A stretch of DNA of 64,000 nt from Physcia stellaris (taxonomy: Eukaryota > Ascomycota > Lecanoromycetes > Caliciales > Physciaceae). The DNA lies in assembly GCA_018902385.1 (NCBI GenBank), contig JABSSW010000002.1, positions 1,302,001 to 1,366,000 of the forward strand. The letters are read 5' to 3'. Below are positions 48,114 through 58,427 of the stretch, piece by piece. A program made the translations under genes and the position numbers. Below the pieces are notes generated by a model, which did no database searches, was not told where the DNA came from, and saw only the letters and a program-made list of their open reading frames with translations. How positions within the stretch are numbered: position 1 is the first letter of the stretch; each line of letters begins with the position of its first letter.

Positions 48114-49369
48114 CTAACTAGCCCTCGAATTACTAATCTCAAGCACCAACACATCCGTCGCCCCCGCCTCCATCAACCGATCCATCACCCCCGCCACATC
48201 CCTCTTGGGAACCATACTACTAATCGCCACCCATCCCTCCTCCTCCAGCGCCGTGACCGTCGGCGCCCTCTTGCCGGGCGTGATCTCCGTCGCTTTGGGG
48301 AGGAGGTGGCGGGGGATGTTGTACTGGCAGAGGACGAAGGACTGGGCTGCGATGACGCCCTTGATGCGGGAGGTGATGAGGGCGACGAGGGATGGGTTGG
48401 AGGGGGAGGTGGATTTGATGAGCACGGCTGTGGAGGGGAGGACGGTGGAGAGGGGGGTGAGGCCTGCTGCGCGCATGGTTTCGCCGGATTCTGGAGAGCT
48501 GCTAGTCAGCAATAGATCCTTGATTGAAACCTTCTGGAGCGGGGACGGTAGGAAAAGGGGAAAGGAGGAGAAATATACCGACTAAATCCACGATCCCATC
48601 TGCCACCCCCAAAGCGCACGCAGCTTCCACACTCCCACCAACATACATGATATTCGTCTTCAATTTCCGCTTTCCGTCCTCTTTCCCGTTTTCCCCCTCA
48701 ACCTCCCCCAGAACCTCCTCCTCCAAAGCCCGAAAATACCTCTCCGTCAACCCCGTAAAGCTCGTAACAACATTCCTCCCCACCAGCTCCCTCGGATCCT
48801 TTATGCTCCCCTCCTCCGGAACCTGCACCTGGAGTTTACACTTCCCGAATCCCAAATCCAAGACCTCTTCCACCCCACTCCCATTCACCCCGCGCTTACC
48901 CTCGCCTTTCTTGTCTCCATTTACCCCAGCCCTTGACGGCAGTGAAGGCGCGCGCTTGGCGTCATGTTCCTCGACTTGGTCCCGTCCCGTGATCCCGAGA
49001 TCTACCCTCCCCTCACCAACAAAGGTGGGGATGTCAGCCGCGGGCAGGAAGACGAGCGCGATGGGGTGGTTTTTGACGAGGGCGATGTCGAGGCGGGGGA
49101 GCGGCGGAATTGGATGTCGCTGCCGGAGAGGAGGTCGAGAGAGGGTTGTTGGAGGCGGCCTTCTGTTTGTTGGGTCAGCGGGGGTTTAAACAGAGGAATC
49201 GAGAGAAAATGGGTTGGGGATAAGGGGTGGAGAATGATTGGGGAGACGTACTTTTCGGAACGGCGAAGAGGAGCCGACCTTCTAGGCTATGCGAATGAGT
49301 CAGTATCAATGGACGTGAGGAAGGGTAGAGCTAGTATGCTGACATTGCTTACTGGTTGACGAGATCCAT
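48114..49369 (-). CDS. HIS1: ATP phosphoribosyltransferase, first step of histidine synthesis (apparent one-base shift)
   Basis: It joins ATP and PRPP to give phosphoribosyl-ATP in the cytosol. Exons on the minus strand: 49369-49353, 49286-49252, 49162-48579 and 48490-48114. The start reads MDLVNHLEGRLLFAVPKKGR across two small introns. Then come DLLSGSDIQFRR, RLDIALVKNHPIALVFLPAA, VGEGRVDLGITGRDQVEE, NIMYVGGSVEAACALGVADG and DLVESGETMRAAG (the PRPP-binding region). The C-terminal regulatory HisG domain ends LVLEISNSRAS. The exons sum to 1013 bases, one short of a codon multiple. The break lies between IQFRRSP and RLDIAL at the G5 run 49095-49099. An insert of about 30 residues follows EEHDA. 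Confidence 0.9.
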
Positions 49370-49981
49370 TGCGCCTCTATTCGAGGCCCGAGAGACTTGA
49401 TAATTAGTAGACCTGTCCCAGACACCCGCGCAAAAGTCTCAGGTTGGCTTATCCGTAGTTCAATGGCTCGCAAACGTCGTGACACTTAATTGATTGTAGC
49501 TGAGAATTCTGCGGCAAATGCGGACAAGGATACTCCTGATGTCACGCAATGGCCTGCTCAATCCTCTTTGTTCGCATGTAAGATATTGTGTCTTCACTGC
49601 CGTAGTATATCGGTCTCGCTATCCGTAAAGCAAAGTCGTCGAGTGGTGTGTCAGCGAAAGAAGAACAGCACAGTCATCCCCCTTCACCCCACGCCGCGCC
49701 TCCACCAATCCTTTTACGAGTAGCCCTAAACACACCCTTGCTATCCCAACCCTAATCTAATCTAATCACTTCCCCCACTAGCGGCGCACCACATTCTCTA
49801 AGCGAAACCCTCGAATTCCAACATCTTCTCACCAATCATCAGCATCCTCTACAAAACCCTCCCAGTACTTTATTACGCTCCTTCCCATATCCAATATCCT
49901 TCCACGCACATCGTCTCGAAGCCTACCCACTAAAAGTACCAAAACTACAGCACCACCCCAACCACCCGCCGCGCAAACGCG
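49370..49981. promoter_or_regulatory. Shared upstream region of HIS1 and RPS28
   Basis: These 612 bp separate the divergent start codons. The part before RPS28 (49680-49980) is strongly CT-rich and includes AACCCTAATCTAATCTAATC at 49747-49766, the pyrimidine-rich type of leader common at fungal ribosomal protein genes. No further site is claimed. Confidence 0.45.
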
Positions 49982-50594
49982 ATGGATTCCTCCAAGGTCC
50001 CCGTAAAGCTGGTGAAAGTGACTCGTGTGCTCGGGAGAACTGGTTCGTCTTCTCCCACTCCCTCCCGCTCACCTCCTCCTCACTCCCCCCAAAGGAAGCA
50101 CGCAAACGCTAACGAAAACGCGCCCCAGGCTCCCGAGGCGGCGTAACCCAAGTCCGCGTCGAGTTCATGGACGATCAGAGCCGGAGCATCATTCGCAATG
50201 TCAAGGGACCTGGTACGTGCGCCTTTTCATATCCTTCTTTATTCCAATCTATGGGGCCCGCGCGGTCTGGTGGGGAGAGGCCCTTTGGGGAAGAGGATGA
50301 GGGGGAAGAGCTATATGTGAAAGGGCAGAGGCTGGGAAAGAGGCAACAAACTCCTTCCACACCAGATACCCACAAAACCAGTTCATCCAATTCGGCCTCC
50401 CTCCCCCTACCCAAAATACCCCAAACACAAGACCCACAACCCACCACCCCAAAACACCCCCAAACACAAAACCCCTATTCCCCCTCCCCCCAAAATCCCG
50501 AAATGCTAACCATCGCGCCAAACCCAAAACAGTCCGCGAAGACGACATCCTCTGCCTCCTCGAATCCGAGCGGGAGGCGCGACGATTGCGATAA
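49982..50594 (+). CDS. RPS28: 40S ribosomal protein eS28, three exons
   Basis: Exons 49982-50042, 50129-50212 and 50533-50594 join to 68 residues, the usual eS28 length. The protein starts [20 protein letters not shown], continues [20 protein letters not shown] and RNVKGPVRE, and ends [12 protein letters not shown], the conserved C-terminus. It sits on the head of the small ribosomal subunit near the mRNA exit. The second intron (320 bp) is long for this genome and C-rich in its 3' half; the splice sites GTACGT and ACAG are clear. Confidence 0.95.
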
Positions 50595-50781
50595 GCCCCC
50601 CCTTTTGCCACCAACCACGAAATCGAGAGAAGTTGCTAGACTGGGGAGTTGGGAGGGGAGGGGAGGGGTGTAGCATGACGAGTGCCTGGAATGAGATGGA
50701 GAATATTGAGATTTGAAATGTGTGGTAAGAGCATGGACCTTGAGGCGGGATGGGCATGAACCCGTAGCGTACAGGGGCTAA

Positions 50782-51093
50782 GCAGAAACGGAGCTCGAAG
50801 AAACCCCAGAAAACATTAAAGCCCTCGCTGAGACTCTCAAATACCCCCAGGAAAACTCAAATGTCAAGGACCAACTTCTACTCTCCACACTACTCCAATC
50901 TGTGAACCCCTCCATCCCCCCCATTCACGGCAGGGATATGAATAATGGCGACGCTCTTATTCTAACTGATATACAGCTATCTATGTCCGTCTTGAAAGCT
51001 ACTAATACACAGCCCACATTTATTCCCGTTCCACCGCATACAGCTTTAAGAAGCGTGAAGATAAGGTATGGTCCTGCTCACGAAGGGCTGTAA
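50782..51093 (+). CDS. Short hypothetical protein or gene fragment
   Basis: The frame is open from 50782 to the stop at 51093, with ordinary protein-like composition (EELEETP-type acidic start, KALAETLKYPQENSNVKDQLL, then NNGDALILTDIQLSMSVL). There is no ATG near its left end; CTAAG..CAG just before could be a splice acceptor, so it may be the last exon of a gene whose 5' part is lost or unrecognised. I do not recognise it. The ATG at 50938 would give only 51 residues. Confidence 0.3.
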   Translation, partial: AETELEETPENIKALAETLKYPQENSNVKDQLLLSTLLQSVNPSIPPIHGRDMNNGDALILTDIQLSMSVLKATNTQPTFIPVPPHTALRSVKIRYGPAHEGL

Positions 51094-51209
51094 CCTCCGT
51101 CCTGCGGTGCTGCTTCATTATTGGCTTCTGTGACGCTCCCTAGCAAGAGGATTTCTCTTGTCGGGGACTTGGAGTAATAACACGAATCTCATCTGCCTCC
51201 CGCCCCCCC

Positions 51210-52790
51210 TCACGTAAGCGCGTCCGGCAAATCCTTGACCTGCATCTCTCCCTGTAAAATCCCTTTCCCAACGTCAGCACATCCCCCCGAACCAAGAAGT
51301 ATCCAAGATCCCCCAAGCAAAAGGCGCCCAAAGTAGGTATAAAGGGAGAGAAAAGAAGACACTCACGATATGTAGCCGTCAGCAGCGGAAACTCCCCAAC
51401 CTTCCCCCTCGCCTCCAAAAACTCGTACACATCCTTCGCGGTACTGGTCCCCTGCAGCATCTGCCCATTCAGCTCCTCCCTCTCCACCTCCTGAATACTC
51501 ATCTGCCTCTCGACGCTCATCTTCGCGCAGCGATAATTCCGGCCCCCGCTGCAGCTAGTGATCATATCCGCCACGCCCGCGCTCTCTTCGGTAAAAGTGG
51601 CGGTGCGCGAGCTATTCTGGAAGAACATCTTGCCGAACTTGACCATCTCGAGCAAGCCGACGCGCATCACGGCCGCTTTGGCGTTGTCGCCCCAGCCCAT
51701 GCCTGCCACGAAGCCGGCGGCGAGGGCGACTATGTTTTTCAGGGCTCCGCCTAGGGAGACGCCTGCTACGTCGGAGACGACGCGGACGTGGAAGTAAGGG
51801 CGGTGGAAGAGGAGCTTGAAGGTGTTTTGGTCGAGGGGTGGGAGGTCTTGGGGCTGGGCGGTGAGGCGGACTTTGGAGGTCAGTCCTTTGCTGTCTTTGT
51901 GTTCTGTTAGCTGGGTGAGGTCGAGCTGGCTGCCTTCTGGGGTGGAGATGCGAGGGGTGGAGGTTTTGGGAGTGGGCGCGCGGGAGTCGATGTTGGGTGG
52001 GTCGTAGGCGATTGTTGTTTCCGAGAATTTCTCTTGAGCGACTTCGTTGGCGATATTTGCGCCTGAAAGGGCGCCGACGTAGATTCCGAGTTTCTCGCCG
52101 ATTGATTCGGAGAAGAGGGAGACATCTTTAGAGGAGACGTCGACACCTTTTATGCACGAAATCCCACGGGCGTAGGGTTCGATGTGTCCTTTCATTTGAT
52201 CGCATAGTCCACCAATGAACTGATGGGGAAGATTAAAGATGAGGATGCTGGCGCCTTCGACCGAGGACTCTAAGTCGGGGGTAGCGACGAGGTTGGTGGG
52301 TAAGCGGACGTCGGGCAAGTACTTGACATTCTCATGCTAAGAGGGAAAGGTTAGGCCGGTTAAGGTTTCTGTAGCGTAAGAGACTGACGAGGTGGTTGAT
52401 CAGCACGGTCAGCTTGTTCTTCTGGGTGGAGAAACTGGATCGAGGGTCGTAGTGCTTGGAGGTTTGCGGAACGGTGAGCTCTTCCTCGTATACCCCTTGG
52501 CCTTGATTAGCGCATTGTTGCAAAGCTCGGGGTTGCTACGTACACATTCGGACCTCCTCTTCGAATATTTCCGGATGTTCTTTGGTGTTTTCGGCACAGA
52601 TCTTGGCGATTGCTGAACCCCAATTGCCGGAGCCAACAACTGTGACCTTGTGCTTTTTCTCATGCTGCCCGAGGGTGGCCATAATTGTAGGAGAGGAAGA
52701 TGGAGGTCTGGGAGGTTTCAATGGATTGGAACAGGAAGGCGCACGTGCTGCGAATGATAATGTCCTGGAGATGGAAGAGAATCGGCGCAA
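51210..52790 (-). CDS. GPD1: Glycerol-3-phosphate dehydrogenase (NAD+), four exons
   Basis: It reduces dihydroxyacetone phosphate to glycerol-3-phosphate, for glycerol and lipid synthesis and redox balance. Exons 52790-52544, 52495-52389, 52336-51367 and 51262-51210 join in phase to 458 residues. The Rossmann motif [12 protein letters not shown] follows the start. [23 protein letters not shown], the catalytic Lys in [15 protein letters not shown], and the substrate-binding Arg in [11 protein letters not shown] are all present. A Ser/Thr/Pro-rich insert (about [15 protein letters not shown]) is longer than in yeast. Two in-frame ATGs are possible: 52790 adds an Arg/Ser-rich leader like a mitochondrial presequence, and 52682 starts [12 protein letters not shown], typical of the cytosolic form with 422 residues. 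Confidence 0.93.
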
Positions 52791-53314
52791 GGCTGTCGCT
52801 GAGGAGTGAGCTATCGTGGCGATGAGGAAGCAAGCGACGGGATATTTGTATCTTATTCTCGAACAATGTCAATCTCGTGTGATTTCATTTGTTTCTTTTG
52901 CCGGATGACGTGAATTCAATTGGCATCATGAGGATAATCGTGCCTTGTTCTTATCAGATAAGAGTTCGAACATGACGTCAGATCGAACCCTAGATGCTGT
53001 CCGCCTCGTCAGGCTTTTCTACAACCCTAAGATATCCCCAGCGAGCAGTTGCAGGATTTCTAGGTGATGATGAGGAGGGAGAAAATATGCTGAATACCCA
53101 GACGGTGTCAATCTTCGTTACGCTGGCACAAACCCCTCATTGCTGAAGAATAGGTGATTCCATTAAGAGAATGTCGACAGTACAACAATACTGTATGAGT
53201 TTGCTTCGGTCCTCTATGTCTATACCCATCATAACCCATCAAGCCATGACTTCGTCATCTATCTACAGCCCGATGCAACTTGTTGTCGAAAACACCACGA
53301 CTTCTCTTTAGCCA
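52791..53314. other. Intergenic region between GPD1 and GDB1
   Basis: It lies upstream of GPD1 and downstream of GDB1 (both minus strand). No gene or repeat is visible. It would hold the GPD1 promoter; I see no clear STRE or other stress site that I would claim. Confidence 0.4.
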
Positions 53315-56300
53315 TCATTCTATACTCAACTCCTTCGCATCCCAGAAAAGATCAATGCAACATCCCGCGCTCCACGCCTGCGTAGGCGACGAATCCCCAC
53401 AAAACTCCCCATTCCGGTTCGTCAGCTCCGTCAATCCCGCCCAGGGGCTTTCCTGGATCGCCTTCTTGCATCCGGCGAGCCTTTGCGTAATCTGTTGGAA
53501 CGCTTCTATCCGCTCCTCCTTGCTTTCTCGTCGCATCAGGTCAAACCTCAGCAGCGCCCGAAGGAAGAAGCCTGTCGGCCACAGCCACTCGGGCCCTTGG
53601 TGGTAGTTGCGCCCTTTCGAGGTGGCAAAGTCGGTCGAGTCTTCGCTGTTGATATAATAAGGCCGGTAGTTGAGATCACTCGGGTCTAGAGTTGCCATCC
53701 CGGTAGGGCCGCGCAGCACAGAATCAGCAAGTTCGAGCGCTTGCAGAGCCTTCTCAGGATCGAACAGGTCCGGAGCCACGGTCATGGCGATTGGGAAATT
53801 AGGCCTCAGCTGGTAGTCTTCGTACTCCTTGCCAGACCGATATAGGTCTTTGTAGATGCCCCGCCGGTTGACAATGCTGCTGTTGACATCGTATTGGGAG
53901 TCCTCGGACTGGTCAAGAGGGACATAGTAGCAACGCTCGAAGTTTGCCTTCACTCTTGCCGCCCACGATGCCCAGGTGATGAGTTCGTTGTTGACTTTGA
54001 CGCCCGCGAATTGATAGGTGCCTGTCTTGTGAAGGGATGTGAGCCATGTCAAGGTGCTGTACAGGAGACCTGTGATCTCAATTGCAGCACCGTCACGAGG
54101 TGTACCTGGAACGCCTTTGCTGCCCGCTTTCTCGCTTTCACCCATCTTATCCATCCAAGTCCCACAATTACTTTGGTTGCCACCAAAGATCAGTCCTGTG
54201 TCCCAATCCACTTTGATATCGATGTTGAAACCTTCCGATTTCATCTGCACATCCAAAGCGTCTCCCGCGTTGGCTTCACGAAAGGATAAGCCGGAAGCGT
54301 GTCGCTGCATGACTTCTTGAACTACCTCCCCAATTGTTGAGGCTTGGGAGTAAGCTCTGTCGTCGGTGTACTCGAAGTATGTATCATCGTACGGGAGAAA
54401 GCGTCTGGAAACTTTCTCTTTCAGGATGCTCATGCCGTCAGGCACCATCTTGGTGTAATCTTGGATGTTCTGGGCAAAGAACCAGATCGAGTCCCGAGAA
54501 TTGTATCTCGGAGCTTTGCCACCACTCAGCAGGTTAGGTATCATGCCATGCTTGAGTACACTTGCAAAAGCCAGAATGTGCTCTTTTGCATCGGCGAATC
54601 TGCCAGTGGCAAGATATAGACCACGTAGTGAGATGAAAACATCACGACCCCAGCATCTAGCCCAACTGCTGGAGAAGTGAGGTAATCCGGCAGCTAAAGA
54701 TGGCACACCCTTCTCGGGCCACAGTGAAGCAGAGTTCATGTAACCTGTTTGCTGGACACTGACCATAGCTAGACTTTGTAGGAATTCCTGGCCATGAGTG
54801 ATATTGTCTGACATCAAGCTAACTCCTCGGTTCCATGCAGCCTCATACGCCGTCTGTATCACAAGCGCAAAGTAGCGGGGAAGCAGGAAGCTGGGTACTT
54901 TTCTTATGGCGTCGAAGCGGGATGTCATCCATGCTGCAGGCCCTTTCAGAGCCGAATGACCTTCTCGTTTGCTCACCCGAACCAGACGACTTGTAATCCA
55001 GTCGAGAGCCCATTTCCCCTCCCGGAGATGTTGGCATAGCGGATGACCTAAGTCATTGTCACGTATGACGTTCTTCAGGATACTCCACCAACCTTGCAGA
55101 CCCGCGTATACCAGATTACCGTGATTGGGAATAGTGTAGACGCCATCATCACCACGCATCAAGTCATGCTCTTCCGGCTCGCATCGATAAAGCACGAAAT
55201 TGAGATCGATCAGTGACAGTGCTCCGAACGCTTCTGTTGCACCGCTTGTGACGAAGTTATCCAACCCTTCAGAGTGTTCGGTGGAGGGTATCCAGGTTTC
55301 GAACAGAGCGATGCTGCCGGGAGGGAAGTCAACTGGCATTGTCAGGACGGTCTCTGTAGGTTGCTCATTGATGCCAACACCAGGGATGCTCGATAGTGAG
55401 CTTGGTAGACCCTTCAGCTGTTTGTCCGTGATCACAGATATGCGGGTGTCTTTAGTGTTATCGACATCTAGCTTCCAGCAGCCGACTAGCTTTGCCTTAG
55501 TCTCAGCTAGGTGTACTGGAGTTAGTGTCCCATGACCAGACCCATAACCAGGGAACGCAGTATGGGCAGCGAGGAAGTAGCCTTTTCGAGTGCGTGGGTG
55601 CAGTCGGTGGACAGTGATGTACTCGCCCTCATGGTGGATGAATGTCTCATCATATCCTTCTTTACCCATCATGGTATGTATCTCATTGAGTAGCTTTTTG
55701 ACCACACCAATACCTCCTTGATCAGCTGCAACTTTACCGCACGAGTAGGGAGATTCATAAAGGCGTTTCTCGGTGACAATGTTGACAAGCTGGGGATATA
55801 CCTCGTCGTAGCCCATGACACTTCCTGTAGCACTTGCGCACAGGTTGACTAGAGCAGCATTCGGCAATGTATCCCTGGCATCCCGCTTCTGTGCCGGCAC
55901 TTCATTGTCGTGAGTGCAATCCATGAACAGAGCATGTAGTGGACTTCGCTTGATATGGTGGACAACCTCGACCTTCTTTGAGTTGATACCATTGACACCA
56001 TTTGTGTTTGCCCCTTGGCTAGTGGGTTCATGGCTAGACACCTTGTCAACTTCAAAGCTACCTATGGGTCGACCGCCATGCATGTGGACTAGTCGGCTCA
56101 ACTCCGCTGTACTCCATGATTGCATAGCTTCACGTATCAATGCACTAATACCAAGTCTCTTGACAAAGAGGTAGTCCATCTCTTCGGATCCGGTGAAGAG
56201 TTCAGCAAAGACAGCAAGTTCAGGCCGCACCTGGCGAGCTTTATCCAGTAAGTATTCGGCGAGGTGTATTGGTGTCGAATGGCAATTATCGATCCGGAAG

Positions 56301-57961
56301 CCAGCAAAGTATTTGGCCATGAGTTGAGTATACTTGGTCATATGGTTCCATAGATAGGGATTGTCGTCTGGTGATTTGCCATAGCGTAGCTTCACACAGT
56401 CACCCCATATAATGACCTCTCGTCGAAGATATGCACGCGAAGCAGGACCAGCATTGTCTCTCATGGCATCGGCTGCCCAGACCCAACCGTTGCAAACCAG
56501 GGATAAGGCCTTGGGATCGTGCTTTTTAGTGTTCGAATTAAGAGGAAGTCTGGCGAAGTAGGATTCAATGAATGGATGCTCGGGTGTTACTGCACCTTGT
56601 TTCGGACCGTCGTCGTCTACTCTGAGATATCTTACTCGGTCGCGGATTTGTTGTACGATGACCGCGGCGTCGTTGTCGTATTCCCTGTAGAATTGAAGAT
56701 TGATCTCGTCAAGCACTTTGACCATGGAATCGAGTGCAGCACCTGTATCGGGCACTCCGAGATCATCAGCTTTGAATGGTCCTTGGATGGCCGTAATGAG
56801 TGCAGCCCCAGCTTGACAATCTATCGTGCGGTGGTAACGGGGTCCCATGCCACCTGCTCCTACGAAACCGTGCTCTAGCAAGAAGTCTGCTTTTTGCTTC
56901 AGTGTCCAATCCTTGGCGCTATTAAGTTTGCTAGTCGAGGAATTGCTGGAGACCGTATCCAAAGTCGCAGCATCTCCCGACGTCCAAGCTTCGACAGCCG
57001 CCTTCGCATCTCGCTGAACATCAATCACGTAGTATTCCCAAAGCCTCAGCTTGGCAAGGACATGGGGTTTGATGCCGTCAATGCATTGATTTAAATCGTC
57101 AGTAGTGCTGATGGAGGTTGGCAAACCCAAGGAACCTAGATCCCGACCGTACTGCAGCAGCGCATTGTCCAATTCGAGGGCAGGTTCGAGATAAGGTGCC
57201 GTCTCGATATTATACCCTGCCTCGGGATGCTCCTCCAACCACTTGCTGTTGTTTGCCGTATGGTTCCAAACTACATCCGTCAATCCGAGTAAGCCATACT
57301 CTTGCTCCATCTTGCTTATCATGTCTGCAATATCCTGTTCACCCTTGGGGAAGCATTCTGGGTCGAAGGTCAACTGATCGTATATGCTGTAAGGGGAATT
57401 TGAGTCTCCTCGCTGTGACAAAGGCGAGAAGTGAACCATGTTGTAATTTCTCTGGGCTATTCCTTGCAGGTGCTTGTTCCAATCGGTGGGGTACTTGCCC
57501 ATGAACTTGGAGACGACGGAGAAGATGGAAAGTGAATCGAGGGGAAGGACTTCATTCTGGAGAGTGAGGTTGGGGCAGACATCGAGGAAATAGGTGGGCG
57601 TTCTCGTTGGCTCAGGAGCAGCTACTCGTGAAGTGGTAAAGTCCGGTAAAGGAGTGTAGGTGATGTAGTAAGAGAAGGCTCCCGCTAGATGGATCGGGAC
57701 ATCGATTGAAAGAGTCTTATTGAAGTCCGAGTGAAGCTTGTACTCCCTGAATTGGTCTCTCCTAAAGGAGCTCCCAGGGAGGGGGATGTTGGTCCACAGG
57801 CTTCCGAAGCGACATATTGAGGAAGCACCTTCAATAGCGAAGCGAAGGGTGTAGCCGGAGGGCGGAGGTAGGTAGATGTATTCGTTTGGCACGTCAGGGG
57901 CGCCATTGTCGAGCAAGGGTAGGACATAGACGTCCTGAAGTTTATCTTGAGAGGATGCCAT
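53315..57961 (-). CDS. GDB1: Glycogen debranching enzyme
   Basis: A bifunctional cytosolic enzyme that moves glucan branches (4-alpha-glucanotransferase) and removes the alpha-1,6 stub (amylo-1,6-glucosidase). It is a single 1548-residue frame without introns, close to the yeast length. The N-terminal GH13-type barrel has FRIDNCHS at about residue 555 (nucleophile Asp), AELFTG at about 585 (acid/base Glu) and DCTHDNEVP at about 680. The C-terminal glucosidase domain has CWGRDVFIS at about 1102, SGGKAPRYNSRDSIWFF, IFGGNQSNCGTWMDKMG at about 1260, and ends near AWSAGCCIDLFWD. The start ATG at 57961 gives MASSQDKLQDVYVLPL. All key residues are intact. Confidence 0.97.
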   Translation of the reverse strand: MASSQDKLQDVYVLPLLDNGAPDVPNEYIYLPPPSGYTLRFAIEGASSICRFGSLWTNIPLPGSSFRRDQFREYKLHSDFNKTLSIDVPIHLAGAFSYYITYTPLPDFTTSRVAAPEPTRTPTYFLDVCPNLTLQNEVLPLDSLSIFSVVSKFMGKYPTDWNKHLQGIAQRNYNMVHFSPLSQRGDSNSPYSIYDQLTFDPECFPKGEQDIADMISKMEQEYGLLGLTDVVWNHTANNSKWLEEHPEAGYNIETAPYLEPALELDNALLQYGRDLGSLGLPTSISTTDDLNQCIDGIKPHVLAKLRLWEYYVIDVQRDAKAAVEAWTSGDAATLDTVSSNSSTSKLNSAKDWTLKQKADFLLEHGFVGAGGMGPRYHRTIDCQAGAALITAIQGPFKADDLGVPDTGAALDSMVKVLDEINLQFYREYDNDAAVIVQQIRDRVRYLRVDDDGPKQGAVTPEHPFIESYFARLPLNSNTKKHDPKALSLVCNGWVWAADAMRDNAGPASRAYLRREVIIWGDCVKLRYGKSPDDNPYLWNHMTKYTQLMAKYFAGFRIDNCHSTPIHLAEYLLDKARQVRPELAVFAELFTGSEEMDYLFVKRLGISALIREAMQSWSTAELSRLVHMHGGRPIGSFEVDKVSSHEPTSQGANTNGVNGINSKKVEVVHHIKRSPLHALFMDCTHDNEVPAQKRDARDTLPNAALVNLCASATGSVMGYDEVYPQLVNIVTEKRLYESPYSCGKVAADQGGIGVVKKLLNEIHTMMGKEGYDETFIHHEGEYITVHRLHPRTRKGYFLAAHTAFPGYGSGHGTLTPVHLAETKAKLVGCWKLDVDNTKDTRISVITDKQLKGLPSSLSSIPGVGINEQPTETVLTMPVDFPPGSIALFETWIPSTEHSEGLDNFVTSGATEAFGALSLIDLNFVLYRCEPEEHDLMRGDDGVYTIPNHGNLVYAGLQGWWSILKNVIRDNDLGHPLCQHLREGKWALDWITSRLVRVSKREGHSALKGPAAWMTSRFDAIRKVPSFLLPRYFALVIQTAYEAAWNRGVSLMSDNITHGQEFLQSLAMVSVQQTGYMNSASLWPEKGVPSLAAGLPHFSSSWARCWGRDVFISLRGLYLATGRFADAKEHILAFASVLKHGMIPNLLSGGKAPRYNSRDSIWFFAQNIQDYTKMVPDGMSILKEKVSRRFLPYDDTYFEYTDDRAYSQASTIGEVVQEVMQRHASGLSFREANAGDALDVQMKSEGFNIDIKVDWDTGLIFGGNQSNCGTWMDKMGESEKAGSKGVPGTPRDGAAIEITGLLYSTLTWLTSLHKTGTYQFAGVKVNNELITWASWAARVKANFERCYYVPLDQSEDSQYDVNSSIVNRRGIYKDLYRSGKEYEDYQLRPNFPIAMTVAPDLFDPEKALQALELADSVLRGPTGMATLDPSDLNYRPYYINSEDSTDFATSKGRNYHQGPEWLWPTGFFLRALLRFDLMRRESKEERIEAFQQITQRLAGCKKAIQESPWAGLTELTNRNGEFCGDSSPTQAWSAGCCIDLFWDAKELSIE

Positions 57962-58427
57962 TGTAGTAGGACGATAAAAGCTATGTACAAAGTGGTAAGA
58001 ATAGTGAATGAAAGGCGCTGTTGTTCTCGATGCTGGAGGAAGGATTAAGGATTAGAAAGGAATTGAGGAGGGAAAATGGCTTTTGTTGCCATTCCACATC
58101 ACTTCAGGAACCAGACCAGCTGCGAGGAAGGTGGAAGGGAGTCGCAATGGCTGGATAGATGCGAGGAAGGTGCCATTAATACATTGTCGAGTCGACTGGA
58201 GGAATTGCTGCATTCTTGGCATCCTCAGACCTTCCGGTGCCGGTAAAACATCAAGCCGTGATCTTCAGGGTCTGGATCGATTGAGCTTAGTGTCGGCGAC
58301 AACGATACCCTCGACATAACGAAACAACTACCACGGACTCCCTCTTCTTTACTACTCCGAACCGTGAGCGCCCCCTAATATCGTGAAGGCCTACTGCACT
58401 CTGCTCTAGATGATCTAGTCGGGTTTG
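57962..58427. promoter_or_regulatory. Upstream region of GDB1 and of the FAR1/CCHC gene
   Basis: The intergenic interval between two divergent genes. No motif is strong enough to name. Confidence 0.35.

Noticed and set aside
53483-57504. Plus-strand frames opposite GDB1
   Set aside because: Antisense shadows of a fully conserved 1548-residue gene.
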